This document shows positions 44,919-53,763 of a DNA stretch of 64,000 bases, one piece after another; the stretch's first letter is position 1; each line of letters opens with the position of its first letter. Under the pieces are notes generated by a model, which saw nothing but the letters and a program-made list of their open reading frames with translations, did not search any database and was not told the origin of the DNA. Source of the stretch: Pseudomonadota bacterium (GTDB lineage: Bacteria > Pseudomonadota > Gammaproteobacteria > Burkholderiales > Ferrovaceae); the NCBI GenBank assembly GCA_021798835.1, contig JAJZBQ010000003.1, positions 1 through 64,000 on the forward strand. The letters run 5' to 3'. Position numbers and translations under genes: made by a program.

Positions 44919-45538
44919 CTCAGCCTGGCGCTGACCAGTGCCAAGGTATCCACAGCCAAGATGTCGGCTTTTTCCGTCAACTGGGACACCTCAGTCTGTG
45001 CGCGAGTCACAAACGCATCGTCCCGGATGGCAGGAACATTAATCGCCACATTCAGCGCCGAACTTTTCAAGGCGGCCAGCAAACTGTGGACTGCCACGCC
45101 ACTATCGCTGAGCACATTGCGATGCCCCAGACGCGCTGAGCGCTGGGCCAGTTGCAACCCTTCCACCGCCATACGCATACAGCACAAGGGTACCTCGGTG
45201 GCTCCTTCGTATCCGCGCTGGATGGCGATGGCACGCGTATCAATTGCTTCCACACTATCTTTTGGCAATTTAAATGCCGCCATCAAGGCATCAAATGCCT
45301 GTGCATCTTCCTTGATCATCAAGGAAAAACGTGCGCAATAAGCGTCGGCCTCATGAACTTGCGTAGTTAATTCATCGATGGCAGTTTCCTGTCCTTTCTT
45401 ACCCAACGTGACACGGGCTACCATGGCAATCAATCCCATGCCCATAGCCCCCATCAATGCCGCTGCCCCTCCTCCGCCCGGAGTAGGTTCCGCACTGGCC
45501 AGTTGTTCGAGAAAATCAGAAATGGTCGACGACTGCAT
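44915..45538 (-). CDS. fchA: Methenyltetrahydrofolate cyclohydrolase (FTCD cyclodeaminase family)
   Basis: A 207-residue member of the cyclodeaminase/cyclohydrolase family. The start, LEQLASAEPTPGGGGAAALM, carries the conserved P-x-P-G-G-G folate-binding loop. The middle (VPLCCMRMAVEGLQLAQRSA) and NVLSDSGVAVHSLLAALKSS are also typical. In methylotrophs FchA converts methenyl-THF to 10-formyl-THF. The free-standing size rules out the large animal-type fusion. The neighbouring mtdA makes the preceding intermediate, so the FchA assignment is stronger than a histidine-degradation cyclodeaminase, for which no hut genes are seen. AAGGAG before the ATG supports the start. Confidence 0.88.
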   Translation of the reverse strand: MQSSTISDFLEQLASAEPTPGGGGAAALMGAMGMGLIAMVARVTLGKKGQETAIDELTTQVHEADAYCARFSLMIKEDAQAFDALMAAFKLPKDSVEAIDTRAIAIQRGYEGATEVPLCCMRMAVEGLQLAQRSARLGHRNVLSDSGVAVHSLLAALKSSALNVAINVPAIRDDAFVTRAQTEVSQLTEKADILAVDTLALVSARLS

Positions 45539-45573
45539 GAAAAACTCCTTGAAATACCTAATTCAACTTCAGA

Positions 45574-46440
45574 TTATAAAAAATTGACCTTATGGCTGGC
45601 ACGCTCGAAAATCTCGCGCGCATCCAGAACCATGTCATTGGATTCAAATAAACAGGATATACATTCACGATGCAAAGCCAACTTCAGGGCACCAAAACCC
45701 AGTGGCCCAAAAGTCAGAATCCCGTGGCGCTGAGTCGCTCGATCCATCATGTCAATACCTGCAATACCCAATGGTGGGGAAGCATTGGCATCCGCCAACA
45801 ACTCCAGCCCCGGCAGCCCTTGCCATTGATTCTCGCTGAGCATCGCCACACCAGAAGCCCCTGTGGATACAACGATCTGTGCGCCACAAATGACCTCCCC
45901 ACGCTCCGCCAGACCAGGTGCTTCAACGGCTTCCACAGAGTAACCAAAACGTTCACGAATAGCCAGACAAACCTGCTCCGTGCGCGCCAGCTGTCGTCCT
46001 GTGATGGCCACCTGAGCACCTGCCTGGCTCAACATAACCGCCACACGTTGCCCCACTGGACCTGTCCCTCCCAGCACCACAGCACGCTTTCCCGCCACTG
46101 AGCGATCACGCACCAGCCAAGCCACACAAGCCGCAGCCGTCGTATTGGCACCATTGCTATCGAGCATCACGGAAACCCGAAATTTACCAAAAAAACGTTG
46201 CTGAACGGCCTGCATCAGTGCCTCGCCCGCCGCCAGATTACCGCCACCGATAAACAATGCTGTATTTTTCTTGTCTTTTGGACCACGGGTAAAAATGGCC
46301 CCTTCCACCAGGCCCCCGACATTTTCCGGGGTAATGGCCGGGTAAGATACCACGTGATCAGCGCCGCCATCATAGGCCACTACCGTATCAAATAAAGACG
46401 ACTGCGCATCGGTGTCCAATTGGACCAATAATTTTTTCAT
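45574..46440 (-). CDS. mtdA: NADP-dependent methylene-tetrahydrofolate/methylene-H4MPT dehydrogenase
   Basis: A 288-residue protein very like MtdA of methylotrophs. It opens KKLLVQLDTDAQSSLFDTVV and AYDGGADHV, continues FFGKFRVSVMLDSNGANTTA, and has the NADP-binding VVLGGTGPVGQRVAVMLSQA near residue 130. It ends in LKLALHRECISCLFES, as in the Methylobacterium enzyme. MtdA oxidises methylene-THF, and also methylene-tetrahydromethanopterin, to the methenyl form, the substrate of FchA encoded 35 bases downstream. It can replace FolD; whether folD exists elsewhere cannot be judged. It starts eight bases after the acyl-CoA dehydrogenase gene. Confidence 0.92.
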   Translation of the reverse strand: MKKLLVQLDTDAQSSLFDTVVAYDGGADHVVSYPAITPENVGGLVEGAIFTRGPKDKKNTALFIGGGNLAAGEALMQAVQQRFFGKFRVSVMLDSNGANTTAAACVAWLVRDRSVAGKRAVVLGGTGPVGQRVAVMLSQAGAQVAITGRQLARTEQVCLAIRERFGYSVEAVEAPGLAERGEVICGAQIVVSTGASGVAMLSENQWQGLPGLELLADANASPPLGIAGIDMMDRATQRHGILTFGPLGFGALKLALHRECISCLFESNDMVLDAREIFERASHKVNFL

Positions 46441-46448
46441 GCCTATCC

Positions 46449-48242
46449 TCAGCGATTGGAAAGATCGAGTTGGCTCAAATAATGAGCCGCTGCTGTCAAA
46501 TGGACAGTTGGCTGGTCGATCTGCCGAGCCCAGCCACGCACCCGTTCCAGAGCCGGGGCGGAATGGAATGATACGATATTCTCCACATGCGCATAAAAAT
46601 CATGGCCCAGTCCCCCCGTTCCAGCTCGCGCCAGCGGGACACTGCGCAACAACCACCAACTGGCCACCAGGGTAGCCATCAAGTGCAGATAGGGAACCGA
46701 TACCGCCAGTGCACGGCGCGGATCTGTAGCACCCAGTTGTAACAGCGTTTCCGATGCATGACCCGCCAATTCCAGCATGGTACGCAGATGCGCACCCAGT
46801 TCTTCGACTGGAACAGCCCCCGGTTCCTGCAACGTCACGCCTATCTCATCCAGCAGTTCCCGAACTCCTTCGCCACGATCACGCCAGAGTTTTCTGCCCA
46901 CCAAATCATTGGCCTGAATACCGGTGGTTCCTTCATAAATCGTGGCAATCCGTCCATCACGATAATATTGCGCCATACCGGTTTCTTCGATATACCCCAT
47001 GCCCCCAAATACCTGCAATGCCTCACTGGTGAGCCACACTCCCAGTTCGGTACAATATCCCTTGACCAACGGTGTCAGAAGGTCCGAGCGGCGCTGGGCA
47101 CGCGCACGCAGTGCAGGGTCTGGGTGGGCCTGTGCCTCATCCAGCACTTTCCCACCGTAATAAGCCAAGCAACGTGCCCCAAAGAGGCGTGCTTGACTGT
47201 CTACCAACAAGCGCTGCACATCGGGGTGGTGAATGATCGGAACGGCAACTTCATAACCGACGGGAATTCCCTGAATACGCGTCCGCGCATATGCCAACGC
47301 ACCCTGCCATGCCCGATCTCCTATCCCAACCCCCTGAATTCCCACCGAAAAACGTGCAGCATTCATCATCACAAACATCAATTCCAGACCACGATGCGCT
47401 TTTCCCAGCAACTCACCCCAGGCCCCTTGATCTTCGCCATAACTGAGTACACACGTCGGACTCCCATGAATACCCAATTTATGCTCTAAGGAAACCGTGG
47501 TCACTTCATTGGGAACCGTCCACGCCCCCGAGGCATCCTGACACTGGCGCGGGACGATAAACAGGGATAAACCGCGTACCCCCGGTGGCGCATCAGGCAA
47601 ACGGGCCAGTACCAAGTGGATGATATTGTCCGTCCAGTCCTGATTCCCATACGTGATGAAAATCTTTTGTCCACGAATTCGGTATGCCCCATCCGGACCA
47701 GGCCACGCCTGTGTACGCAAAGCCGCCAGATCCGAACCCGCCTGGGGTTCCGTAAGATTCATGGTCCCCATCCACTGACCACTCACCAAACTCGGCAAAT
47801 AACGGGATTTTTGCTCATCGGTACCCGCATAGTTGATCGCCTCGACAGCACCACGGGTTAACAGAGGCCCCAAGGTGAAGGCCATATTGGCCGCATGCCA
47901 CATTTCTTCCAGAGGCGCCGCCAGTAACGTGGGTAATCCCTGTCCACCAAACGACTGGGGGGCCGTCAATCCATTCCACCCTCCTTCCAGAAATTTTTCA
48001 TAGGCTTCCTTGAAGCCGGGTGGAGTTTTTACGTCACCTCCTTCCAAGTGAGCGCCATGGCGATCCCCCTTTGCGTTCAGCGGAGCCAGGACCTGTGTAG
48101 TGAAACGTGCCGACTCTGCAAGAATCAGATCGAACGTCTCAGAGGTAGCCTCTTCATAACCCGGCAAAACACTCACCGATTCAAGACCCAGCAATTCTTT
48201 AACAATAAAAGACATCTCTTTGATTGGTGGAGAATAATCCAT
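46449..48242 (-). CDS. Acyl-CoA dehydrogenase, long form (DmdC-like)
   Basis: A 597-residue flavoprotein with an extra C-terminal domain of about 120 residues after the usual dehydrogenase fold. It contains MNLTEPQAGSDLAALRTQAW, then FITYGNQDWTDNI, GIGDRAWQGALAYARTRIQG, VFGGMGYIEETGMAQYYRDG and IYEGTTGIQANDLVGRKLWR with the catalytic Glu. This architecture is shared by the group that includes 3-methylmercaptopropionyl-CoA dehydrogenase (DmdC) and by medium- or long-chain enzymes often left unassigned. Electrons should go to ETF and then to ETF-QO, encoded 1.5 kb away. The substrate cannot be decided. It is transcribed between the pseudouridine synthase gene and mtdA. Confidence 0.88.
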   Translation of the reverse strand: MDYSPPIKEMSFIVKELLGLESVSVLPGYEEATSETFDLILAESARFTTQVLAPLNAKGDRHGAHLEGGDVKTPPGFKEAYEKFLEGGWNGLTAPQSFGGQGLPTLLAAPLEEMWHAANMAFTLGPLLTRGAVEAINYAGTDEQKSRYLPSLVSGQWMGTMNLTEPQAGSDLAALRTQAWPGPDGAYRIRGQKIFITYGNQDWTDNIIHLVLARLPDAPPGVRGLSLFIVPRQCQDASGAWTVPNEVTTVSLEHKLGIHGSPTCVLSYGEDQGAWGELLGKAHRGLELMFVMMNAARFSVGIQGVGIGDRAWQGALAYARTRIQGIPVGYEVAVPIIHHPDVQRLLVDSQARLFGARCLAYYGGKVLDEAQAHPDPALRARAQRRSDLLTPLVKGYCTELGVWLTSEALQVFGGMGYIEETGMAQYYRDGRIATIYEGTTGIQANDLVGRKLWRDRGEGVRELLDEIGVTLQEPGAVPVEELGAHLRTMLELAGHASETLLQLGATDPRRALAVSVPYLHLMATLVASWWLLRSVPLARAGTGGLGHDFYAHVENIVSFHSAPALERVRGWARQIDQPTVHLTAAAHYLSQLDLSNR

Positions 48243-48263
48243 ATCAGCCTCTCATCATTGGGT

Positions 48264-48998
48264 TCAAAAAATTTCCTGGTCAGTCAAAAGGCGCCATTGC
48301 CCAAGCGGCAATGCCCCCAATACAATTCGCCCGATACGGACACGCTTTAATCCCACCACGCGCAACCCCACCAATTCACACATACGTCGGATCTGGCGTT
48401 TTTTCCCTTCCTTCAGGACGAAACGCAACTGATCCTCATTTTGCCACGACACCCGCGCCGGGCGCAGCGCCTGTCCATCAAGGCTTAACCCATGGTTAAG
48501 ACGCGAGAGTCCCAAGGCATCGAGACGGCCCGTGACACGCACCAGATACTCCTTTTCAATCTCTGACTCCGCACCAATCAAGGTACGTGCAATACGACCA
48601 TCCTGAGTCAGTACCAGCAAACCAGTGGAATCGATGTCGAGACGTCCGGCAGGAGCCAACCGCTTTGTCACTGCCGGTGTCCAAACCAAAGGAATGCGAT
48701 CCTGATCCCAACGCGTGGCCGGTGTCACCAACTGGACAGCTGGGCGGTATCCTGACTCAGCCTGACCCGAAACCCATCCCACCGGCTTATGCAGCAACAC
48801 CGTCAACTGGCGTTGCTGGTTGCGGCGCGCATCGGGATGCAACGTCAATTCCTGCGTCTCCTCCATACGCGTTCCCAGTTCACTCACCACCTGACCGTCG
48901 AGCAGCACCCAGCCGCGTGTGATCCATTCATCGGCTTCGCGGCGCGAACACCAGCCTCGATGCGCCATCACCTTGGAAATTCGCTCGCCACGATTCAT
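48264..48998 (-). CDS. RsuA/RluB/E/F-family rRNA pseudouridine synthase
   Basis: A 244-residue RNA-modifying enzyme. An S4 RNA-binding domain occupies residues 1-60 (RISKVMAHRGWCSRREADEW). The catalytic motif is PAGRLDIDSTGLLVLTQDG, whose first Asp attacks uridine C1'. The KKRQIRRMCELVGLRVVGLKR block closes the catalytic fold. Some RluB/RluF features are present, but the modified position in 23S or 16S rRNA cannot be assigned. ATGA couples it to the 5-formyl-THF cyclo-ligase gene. Confidence 0.9.
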   Translation of the reverse strand: MNRGERISKVMAHRGWCSRREADEWITRGWVLLDGQVVSELGTRMEETQELTLHPDARRNQQRQLTVLLHKPVGWVSGQAESGYRPAVQLVTPATRWDQDRIPLVWTPAVTKRLAPAGRLDIDSTGLLVLTQDGRIARTLIGAESEIEKEYLVRVTGRLDALGLSRLNHGLSLDGQALRPARVSWQNEDQLRFVLKEGKKRQIRRMCELVGLRVVGLKRVRIGRIVLGALPLGQWRLLTDQEIF

Positions 48999-49594
48999 GG
49001 CAAGTCTCCCGAAGATTCCTCGTCATAGAGGCATTCATCAATGGGTTGGTCATGGATCTCATGGGGCAACCGCTCTACCCTTTGCTCATGAAATGCCAGA
49101 GCCAATCGGTATGCACCCACCTTGATGCCCGCCAGTAGCCTGTCATAAAACCCACCCCCATAACCCAGGCGATATCCCTGCGCATCAAAAAGCAACCCGG
49201 GAACCAGAATGAAATCCACTTCAGACACCGGCACAAGAGGACAACACCGTTCATCTGGTTCGCGCAATCCCCACAAACCTGGAGGAAGCAAATCCCGCTT
49301 CAGATCTCCCATCTGATACAGTTCCAAAGATCGACGATCAGGTGCCACCCGTGGCATCAGCAACCGATCGCCGCGTTCCAAAATTTCGGATAGCAGTGGC
49401 CATGTGTCCACCTCGGAAGCAATCGATCCATAGATCAGCAATGTTCGAGCATGCAGAAAACGAGGGTGATGACGCAAGCGTTCCAGCAATCGCTCACTAC
49501 CCTGGTGCCGCCTGACCGGATCCAAGGCATCACGACGTTGACGTGCCCAAGAGCGCCAGATAGATTTGTCATCGGTCAATGTTGGTCCAACCAA
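48995..49594 (-). CDS. 5-formyltetrahydrofolate cyclo-ligase
   Basis: This ATP-dependent enzyme returns 5-formyl-THF to methenyl-THF. The homology runs from KSIWRSWARQRRDALDP to the end and includes LLIYGSIASEVDTWPLL, VDFILVPGLLFDAQGYRLGY and GGGFYDRLL, the family signature. I prefer a TTG start at 49594, preceded by AGGAG and eight bases, giving 199 residues, the usual length. Upstream in-frame ATG codons (49627, 49669) lack ribosome binding sites and run into the ridA promoter. It shares the folate theme with mtdA and fchA further down the same strand. Confidence 0.88.
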   Translation of the reverse strand: MVGPTLTDDKSIWRSWARQRRDALDPVRRHQGSERLLERLRHHPRFLHARTLLIYGSIASEVDTWPLLSEILERGDRLLMPRVAPDRRSLELYQMGDLKRDLLPPGLWGLREPDERCCPLVPVSEVDFILVPGLLFDAQGYRLGYGGGFYDRLLAGIKVGAYRLALAFHEQRVERLPHEIHDQPIDECLYDEESSGDLP

Positions 49595-49677
49595 TCTCTT
49601 TTCTCCTTCTGCCAAAGTGCCACGCATCGGGTACAATGCGGCGCATCGATTATTACCATCCAGAGGCATATTACCCC

Positions 49678-50073
49678 ATGCAACGAGAAAATATTTCCAG
49701 CGGTTCGAGTTGGGAACCCATCATCGGTTATTCACGGGCCGTCAAAGTTGGTCAACAGGTCTACGTATCCGGGACCACCGGAACCGGAAGCGATGGTCAG
49801 ATCGTTGGCAAGGATGACCCGGAAGCCCAAACCTTGCAGGCACTGGCCAATTTGGAACAGGCGTTGAAACGCGCAGGTGCCACGCTACAGGATGTTGTCC
49901 GCACCCGACTGTTCGTAACACAGATCGATCAGTGGGAAAAGATCGCTCGCGCCCATGGTCAATACTTTGGAGAGATCAGACCAGCCACCACCCTGGTCGA
50001 GGTCAAACGACTCATCGACCCCGACATGCTCATTGAAATCGAAGCCGATGCCGTTATCCTGACCACAGCCTGA
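49678..50073 (+). CDS. RidA-family protein
   Basis: A 131-residue RidA/YjgF-family protein. RidA proper hydrolyses reactive enamines and imines made by PLP enzymes. Seen here are GYSRAVKVGQQVYVSGTTGT near the N-terminus, RLFVTQIDQWEKIARAHGQY, and RPATTLVEVKRLIDPDMLIE, where the Arg at the start of the last segment matches the active-site Arg of the family. This variant resembles the 'NISSGSxWE...GYSRAV' subgroup rather than E. coli RidA. A TACAAT -10 at 49632-49637 lies upstream. An ATG at 49636 is a less likely start. Confidence 0.87.
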   Translation: MQRENISSGSSWEPIIGYSRAVKVGQQVYVSGTTGTGSDGQIVGKDDPEAQTLQALANLEQALKRAGATLQDVVRTRLFVTQIDQWEKIARAHGQYFGEIRPATTLVEVKRLIDPDMLIEIEADAVILTTA

Positions 50074-50079
50074 TAGTCC

Positions 50080-51174
50080 TCAAGCGCGCGGGGGTGGCCA
50101 ATGTGCCCCCTGCATTTCCTGCAGACGACTGGCCGTGCGCAAAAACTCCCCGTTGATCATACCGTCGGGATACAACTCGGATGGGGGCGCATCAGCCAGC
50201 ATGATCAGGCGCAAACCCCGGTCATAAAGTATGTCTACCAACCAGATCAAACGCCGTACCGCATCCTGATGCCTGACCGTCAGACAGGGCACATCCGACA
50301 CAAAAAAAGTATCAAAACTCTCCACCAATTCCAGATAATCACGTTGTGAACGGTGAGATACGCACAACACCGAAAAATCAAACCAAACCACCCGTCCAGC
50401 CATCCGTTGCACTGGCACCACCCTTCCCATGAGCACCAGATAAGTCTGCGCCTCTGCATGAGGACAAGCCTGCATGACCTGCTCGGTAAAGACCCGTCGA
50501 GTGACCTCATTGATAGGGAAATGATAATACAAGGGGGGCTGATCCGGATGCTGACGATGATCCACATCACCCGCTAGTGGCACCACATCGAGCCGCTCGC
50601 GCAACAAAGCAATCGTCGGGAAAAATCGATCACGATGGAGCCCACCCGGATAGAGAGCTTCCGGAGCAAAATTGGAAGTCAGCACCAACACCGCCCCCCA
50701 ATCAATCAACGCCGTCAATAAACGCTGTAAAATCAATGCATCAGCAATATCATTAACAAAAAACTCATCAAAGCAGAGGATGCGGGTCTCCACGATCCAT
50801 TCTGCCGCAACACCACGTAACGGATCCTCCTGGCCTTGCAGTTGGCGCATGCGTTCATGAACTTGTTCCATGAATTCATGAAAATGAAGACGTTTCTTGC
50901 GCCGATAAGGCAATGTCGAGAAAAAACCTTCCATAAGCAGACTTTTTCCACGTCCCACGCCACCATACAGGTACAATCCGCGCGGTGCAGGTCTATTACC
51001 AAAGGTGCGTGCCAACAAGGTCTGGCGATAGTTCTTGAACTCAACCAGATCATCATGCAAACGCTGTAGTTTCTCAACGACCGGCCATTGTTCGGCATCA
51101 TCCACGAATTCTGGAGTTCCGATCAAATGCTGATACCACTCGCGCGGCCCGGAAAACTTCCCTCCCTCAGACAT
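50080..51174 (-). CDS. zapE: Cell division protein ZapE (AFG1-like ATPase)
   Basis: ZapE is an AFG1/LACE1-type P-loop ATPase that in E. coli associates with the Z ring. The 364-residue protein has the Walker A motif GGVGRGKSLLMEGFF, the Walker B ILCFDEFFVNDIADALIL, and the sensor region LVLTSNFAPEALYPGGLHRD. The start at 51174 shares the bases ATGTCTGA with the lpdA stop, so the genes are coupled. A location after odhA-odhB-lpdA is characteristic of Betaproteobacteria. Confidence 0.93.
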   Translation of the reverse strand: MSEGGKFSGPREWYQHLIGTPEFVDDAEQWPVVEKLQRLHDDLVEFKNYRQTLLARTFGNRPAPRGLYLYGGVGRGKSLLMEGFFSTLPYRRKKRLHFHEFMEQVHERMRQLQGQEDPLRGVAAEWIVETRILCFDEFFVNDIADALILQRLLTALIDWGAVLVLTSNFAPEALYPGGLHRDRFFPTIALLRERLDVVPLAGDVDHRQHPDQPPLYYHFPINEVTRRVFTEQVMQACPHAEAQTYLVLMGRVVPVQRMAGRVVWFDFSVLCVSHRSQRDYLELVESFDTFFVSDVPCLTVRHQDAVRRLIWLVDILYDRGLRLIMLADAPPSELYPDGMINGEFLRTASRLQEMQGAHWPPPRA

Positions 51175-52612
51175 TGATTGAGCGACCATCAACGCCAAGG
51201 CAAGCTTCCCGAAAAGCTTCACTCAATGAAGGGTGAGCATGCGGAATGCGCGCAATATCCTCACTGGATGCCTTGAATTCGAGTGCCACCACGGCTTCTG
51301 CGATCAACTCCGAGGCTTCTGGCCCAACAATGTGAATGCCCAACAAACGATCCGTCTGTGCACAGGCAATGACCTTGATCCATCCCTGCGCCATGCCTCT
51401 GGCTTTGGCTCGCCCATTGGCTGTGAATGGAAATTTACCCACCCGTATGGGACGCCCACTCTGGCGTGCCATGGTTTCCGTCAAGCCGACCCAGGCCATT
51501 TCCGGTTCGGTGTAGATAACCCACGGAATATGCCCCAGATCAATGGCAGGTTGTTGACCCGCCAACCGTTCGGCGACCGCCACTCCTTCTTCTTCCGCCT
51601 TGTGGGCCAACATCGGACCACGCACCACATCACCAATAGCCCACAGACCAGGTACGACACTGCGACACTCCGCATCAACGGGAATTGCTCCGCGTTCATC
51701 CAGGGTAATGCCCATCTGTTCCAACCCCAATCCCGCCGTACAAGGTTCACGCCCCACCGCCACCACCAGGACATCCACGTTGAGAACCCGAGCCGAATCA
51801 TGGTCTCGATAACGAATCTCGATCCCCTCCATGCCCTCGCTAACAGATTCCAGCGTGACCCCCAATTGTAGTGTTAAACCCGCCTCATGCAAGAGGGCGC
51901 GTTGTGCCTCCTGAGCCAAATCCCGGTCAGCCGCCGGAAGAAATTCTGACTGTGCCTCCAATAAGGTCACTTGGCTTCCCAGCCGATGCCAGACACTACC
52001 CAATTCCAGTCCAATCACACCCGCCCCAATAATACCCAGACGAACCGGAACCTGGGTCAATTCCAGAGCACCCTGACTGTCAACAATCTTTCCAGGAAGC
52101 CAAGGGGCTACGGCCAGCGAACGCGGAACGGAACCGGTGGCCACAACCACGTGACGTGCTTGCAGAACTTTCTGGGTTCCCGTAGACAAAACGGTAACCG
52201 TTACTCCAAATCCTTCATCATCACGCTGAGACAAACTGGCATGACCATGGATGAATGTCACCCCGTTTTTGTTAAAAAGTGTCTGGATTCCATGCGTCAA
52301 CTGCTGCACGATACGCTGCTTACGCTGCTGCATGACATCCAGATCCAATCCGACCTCAGCCAACCGAATGCCATGATGCATAGCCTCCTGGGTTACACGC
52401 TGATAGAAAGCCGAAGATTCCAATAACGCCTTGGAGGGGATGCACCCCACATTGAGACAGGTTCCCCCGAGACTCGCTTGCCCCTCATCCGTGCACCAGG
52501 CATCCACGCAAACCACGCGCATACCCAACTGGGCTGCACGCAACGCAGCCACATAACCTCCGGGGCCAGCGCCAATGACCAACACATCGTATCGCAACTC
52601 CGCTTCCATCAT
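51167..52612 (-). CDS. lpdA: Dihydrolipoyl dehydrogenase (E3)
   Basis: E3 reoxidises the lipoyl group of the 2-oxoglutarate dehydrogenase complex and passes electrons to NAD. The 481-residue flavoprotein has FAD-binding [20 protein letters not shown] (residues 10-29), the redox disulfide Cys52-Cys57 in [13 protein letters not shown], the NAD-binding [20 protein letters not shown], and the C-terminal active-site HAHPSLSEA. There is no fused lipoyl domain. The start at 52612 overlaps the odhB stop as ATGA; another ATG lies three bases further on. Confidence 0.95.
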   Translation of the reverse strand: MMEAELRYDVLVIGAGPGGYVAALRAAQLGMRVVCVDAWCTDEGQASLGGTCLNVGCIPSKALLESSAFYQRVTQEAMHHGIRLAEVGLDLDVMQQRKQRIVQQLTHGIQTLFNKNGVTFIHGHASLSQRDDEGFGVTVTVLSTGTQKVLQARHVVVATGSVPRSLAVAPWLPGKIVDSQGALELTQVPVRLGIIGAGVIGLELGSVWHRLGSQVTLLEAQSEFLPAADRDLAQEAQRALLHEAGLTLQLGVTLESVSEGMEGIEIRYRDHDSARVLNVDVLVVAVGREPCTAGLGLEQMGITLDERGAIPVDAECRSVVPGLWAIGDVVRGPMLAHKAEEEGVAVAERLAGQQPAIDLGHIPWVIYTEPEMAWVGLTETMARQSGRPIRVGKFPFTANGRAKARGMAQGWIKVIACAQTDRLLGIHIVGPEASELIAEAVVALEFKASSEDIARIPHAHPSLSEAFREACLGVDGRSINV

Positions 52613-53751
52613 ACCCCCAATAGCCAACGCGCCGGATCTTCCAGACCCTGCTTGATGGCCACCAGAGCCAACACCGCCTCACGCCCATCGATCAACCGAT
52701 GATCATAGGACAATGCCAAATAATTCATGGGGCGCACCACAATCTCCCCATCAACCACCACCGGACGATCCTGGGTCGCATGAATACCGAGGATTGCCGA
52801 CTGGGGAGGATTGAGAATCGGGGTAGACAGCATCGAACCAAATACTCCGCCATTACTCACCGAAAAGGTCCCCCCCTCCAATTCCTGCGGTTCAATATGC
52901 CCCGTATCCGCGCGCTGTGAAAAATCATGGATCTGTTGCTCAATCTGGGCCATGGTCAAGCGTTGTGCATGACGCAGCACAGGCACCAGAAGACCGCGCC
53001 GACTGCCCACAGCAACCCCGATATGTATTCCATCCGGGGTCACGACATCTGTCCCCTCGATATACTCGTTAAGCACCGGATAGTGCTCCAATGCCGCACA
53101 AATCGCCTTGACGAAAAATGACATCAAACCAAGCCGAACGCCGAAACGTTTCTCAAATGCTTCTTTATGACGCTGACGCAAGGCCAACACTGCCGACATG
53201 TCAACTTCATTAAAAGTCGTCAGCGTTGCCGTTTGGCTTTGCGACTCCATAAGGCGCTGCGCCACACGGCGACGCAATGGGCTCATTGGTACCCGAGACA
53301 AGGGTGGTTTTTTCTCCGTCACGACCGGATTCACACTCACATCTTCTTTGAGAATGCGACCACCACGACCACTACCACTCAAAGAAACAGGGCTAATCCC
53401 TTGTTCACGCAACAATTTCTCTGCAGCCGGCATAACCAGTGGAGGTTCCGAGGTCAACAACGGTATCTGAGTTTCAGGGGGAGTGAAGGCGTGGGGTATT
53501 TCTGGCAGCACTTCCGCTCCATCATCCAAAGAGGCCAGCAGGTCACCCGATACCACCGCCGTCCCCACAGGCTGATGCAACTGGATCACGGTGCCGGCTC
53601 GTGGTGCCGGGACTTCCAGCACCACCTTATCCGTCTCGATATCTACCAAGGGCTGATCGCGTTGAACCACTTGCCCCGGGACCACATGCCAGGTCAGCAC
53701 CGATGCTGCACTAATGGATTCAGCCAATGGGGGGACTTTTATGTCAATCAT
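52609..53751 (-). CDS. odhB: 2-oxoglutarate dehydrogenase E2 (dihydrolipoamide succinyltransferase)
   Basis: The 380-residue core subunit transfers succinyl groups to CoA. It has one lipoyl domain with the lipoylated Lys42 in [10 protein letters not shown], a peripheral-subunit-binding domain at about 105-140 ([20 protein letters not shown]), and a catalytic domain ending in [14 protein letters not shown] with the active His. [20 protein letters not shown] marks the succinyl rather than the acetyl transferase type. I chose the ATG at 53751, preceded by GAGG; a TTG two codons earlier is not needed. Confidence 0.96.
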   Translation of the reverse strand: MIDIKVPPLAESISAASVLTWHVVPGQVVQRDQPLVDIETDKVVLEVPAPRAGTVIQLHQPVGTAVVSGDLLASLDDGAEVLPEIPHAFTPPETQIPLLTSEPPLVMPAAEKLLREQGISPVSLSGSGRGGRILKEDVSVNPVVTEKKPPLSRVPMSPLRRRVAQRLMESQSQTATLTTFNEVDMSAVLALRQRHKEAFEKRFGVRLGLMSFFVKAICAALEHYPVLNEYIEGTDVVTPDGIHIGVAVGSRRGLLVPVLRHAQRLTMAQIEQQIHDFSQRADTGHIEPQELEGGTFSVSNGGVFGSMLSTPILNPPQSAILGIHATQDRPVVVDGEIVVRPMNYLALSYDHRLIDGREAVLALVAIKQGLEDPARWLLGV

Positions 53752-53763
53752 ACTCAATTCCTC

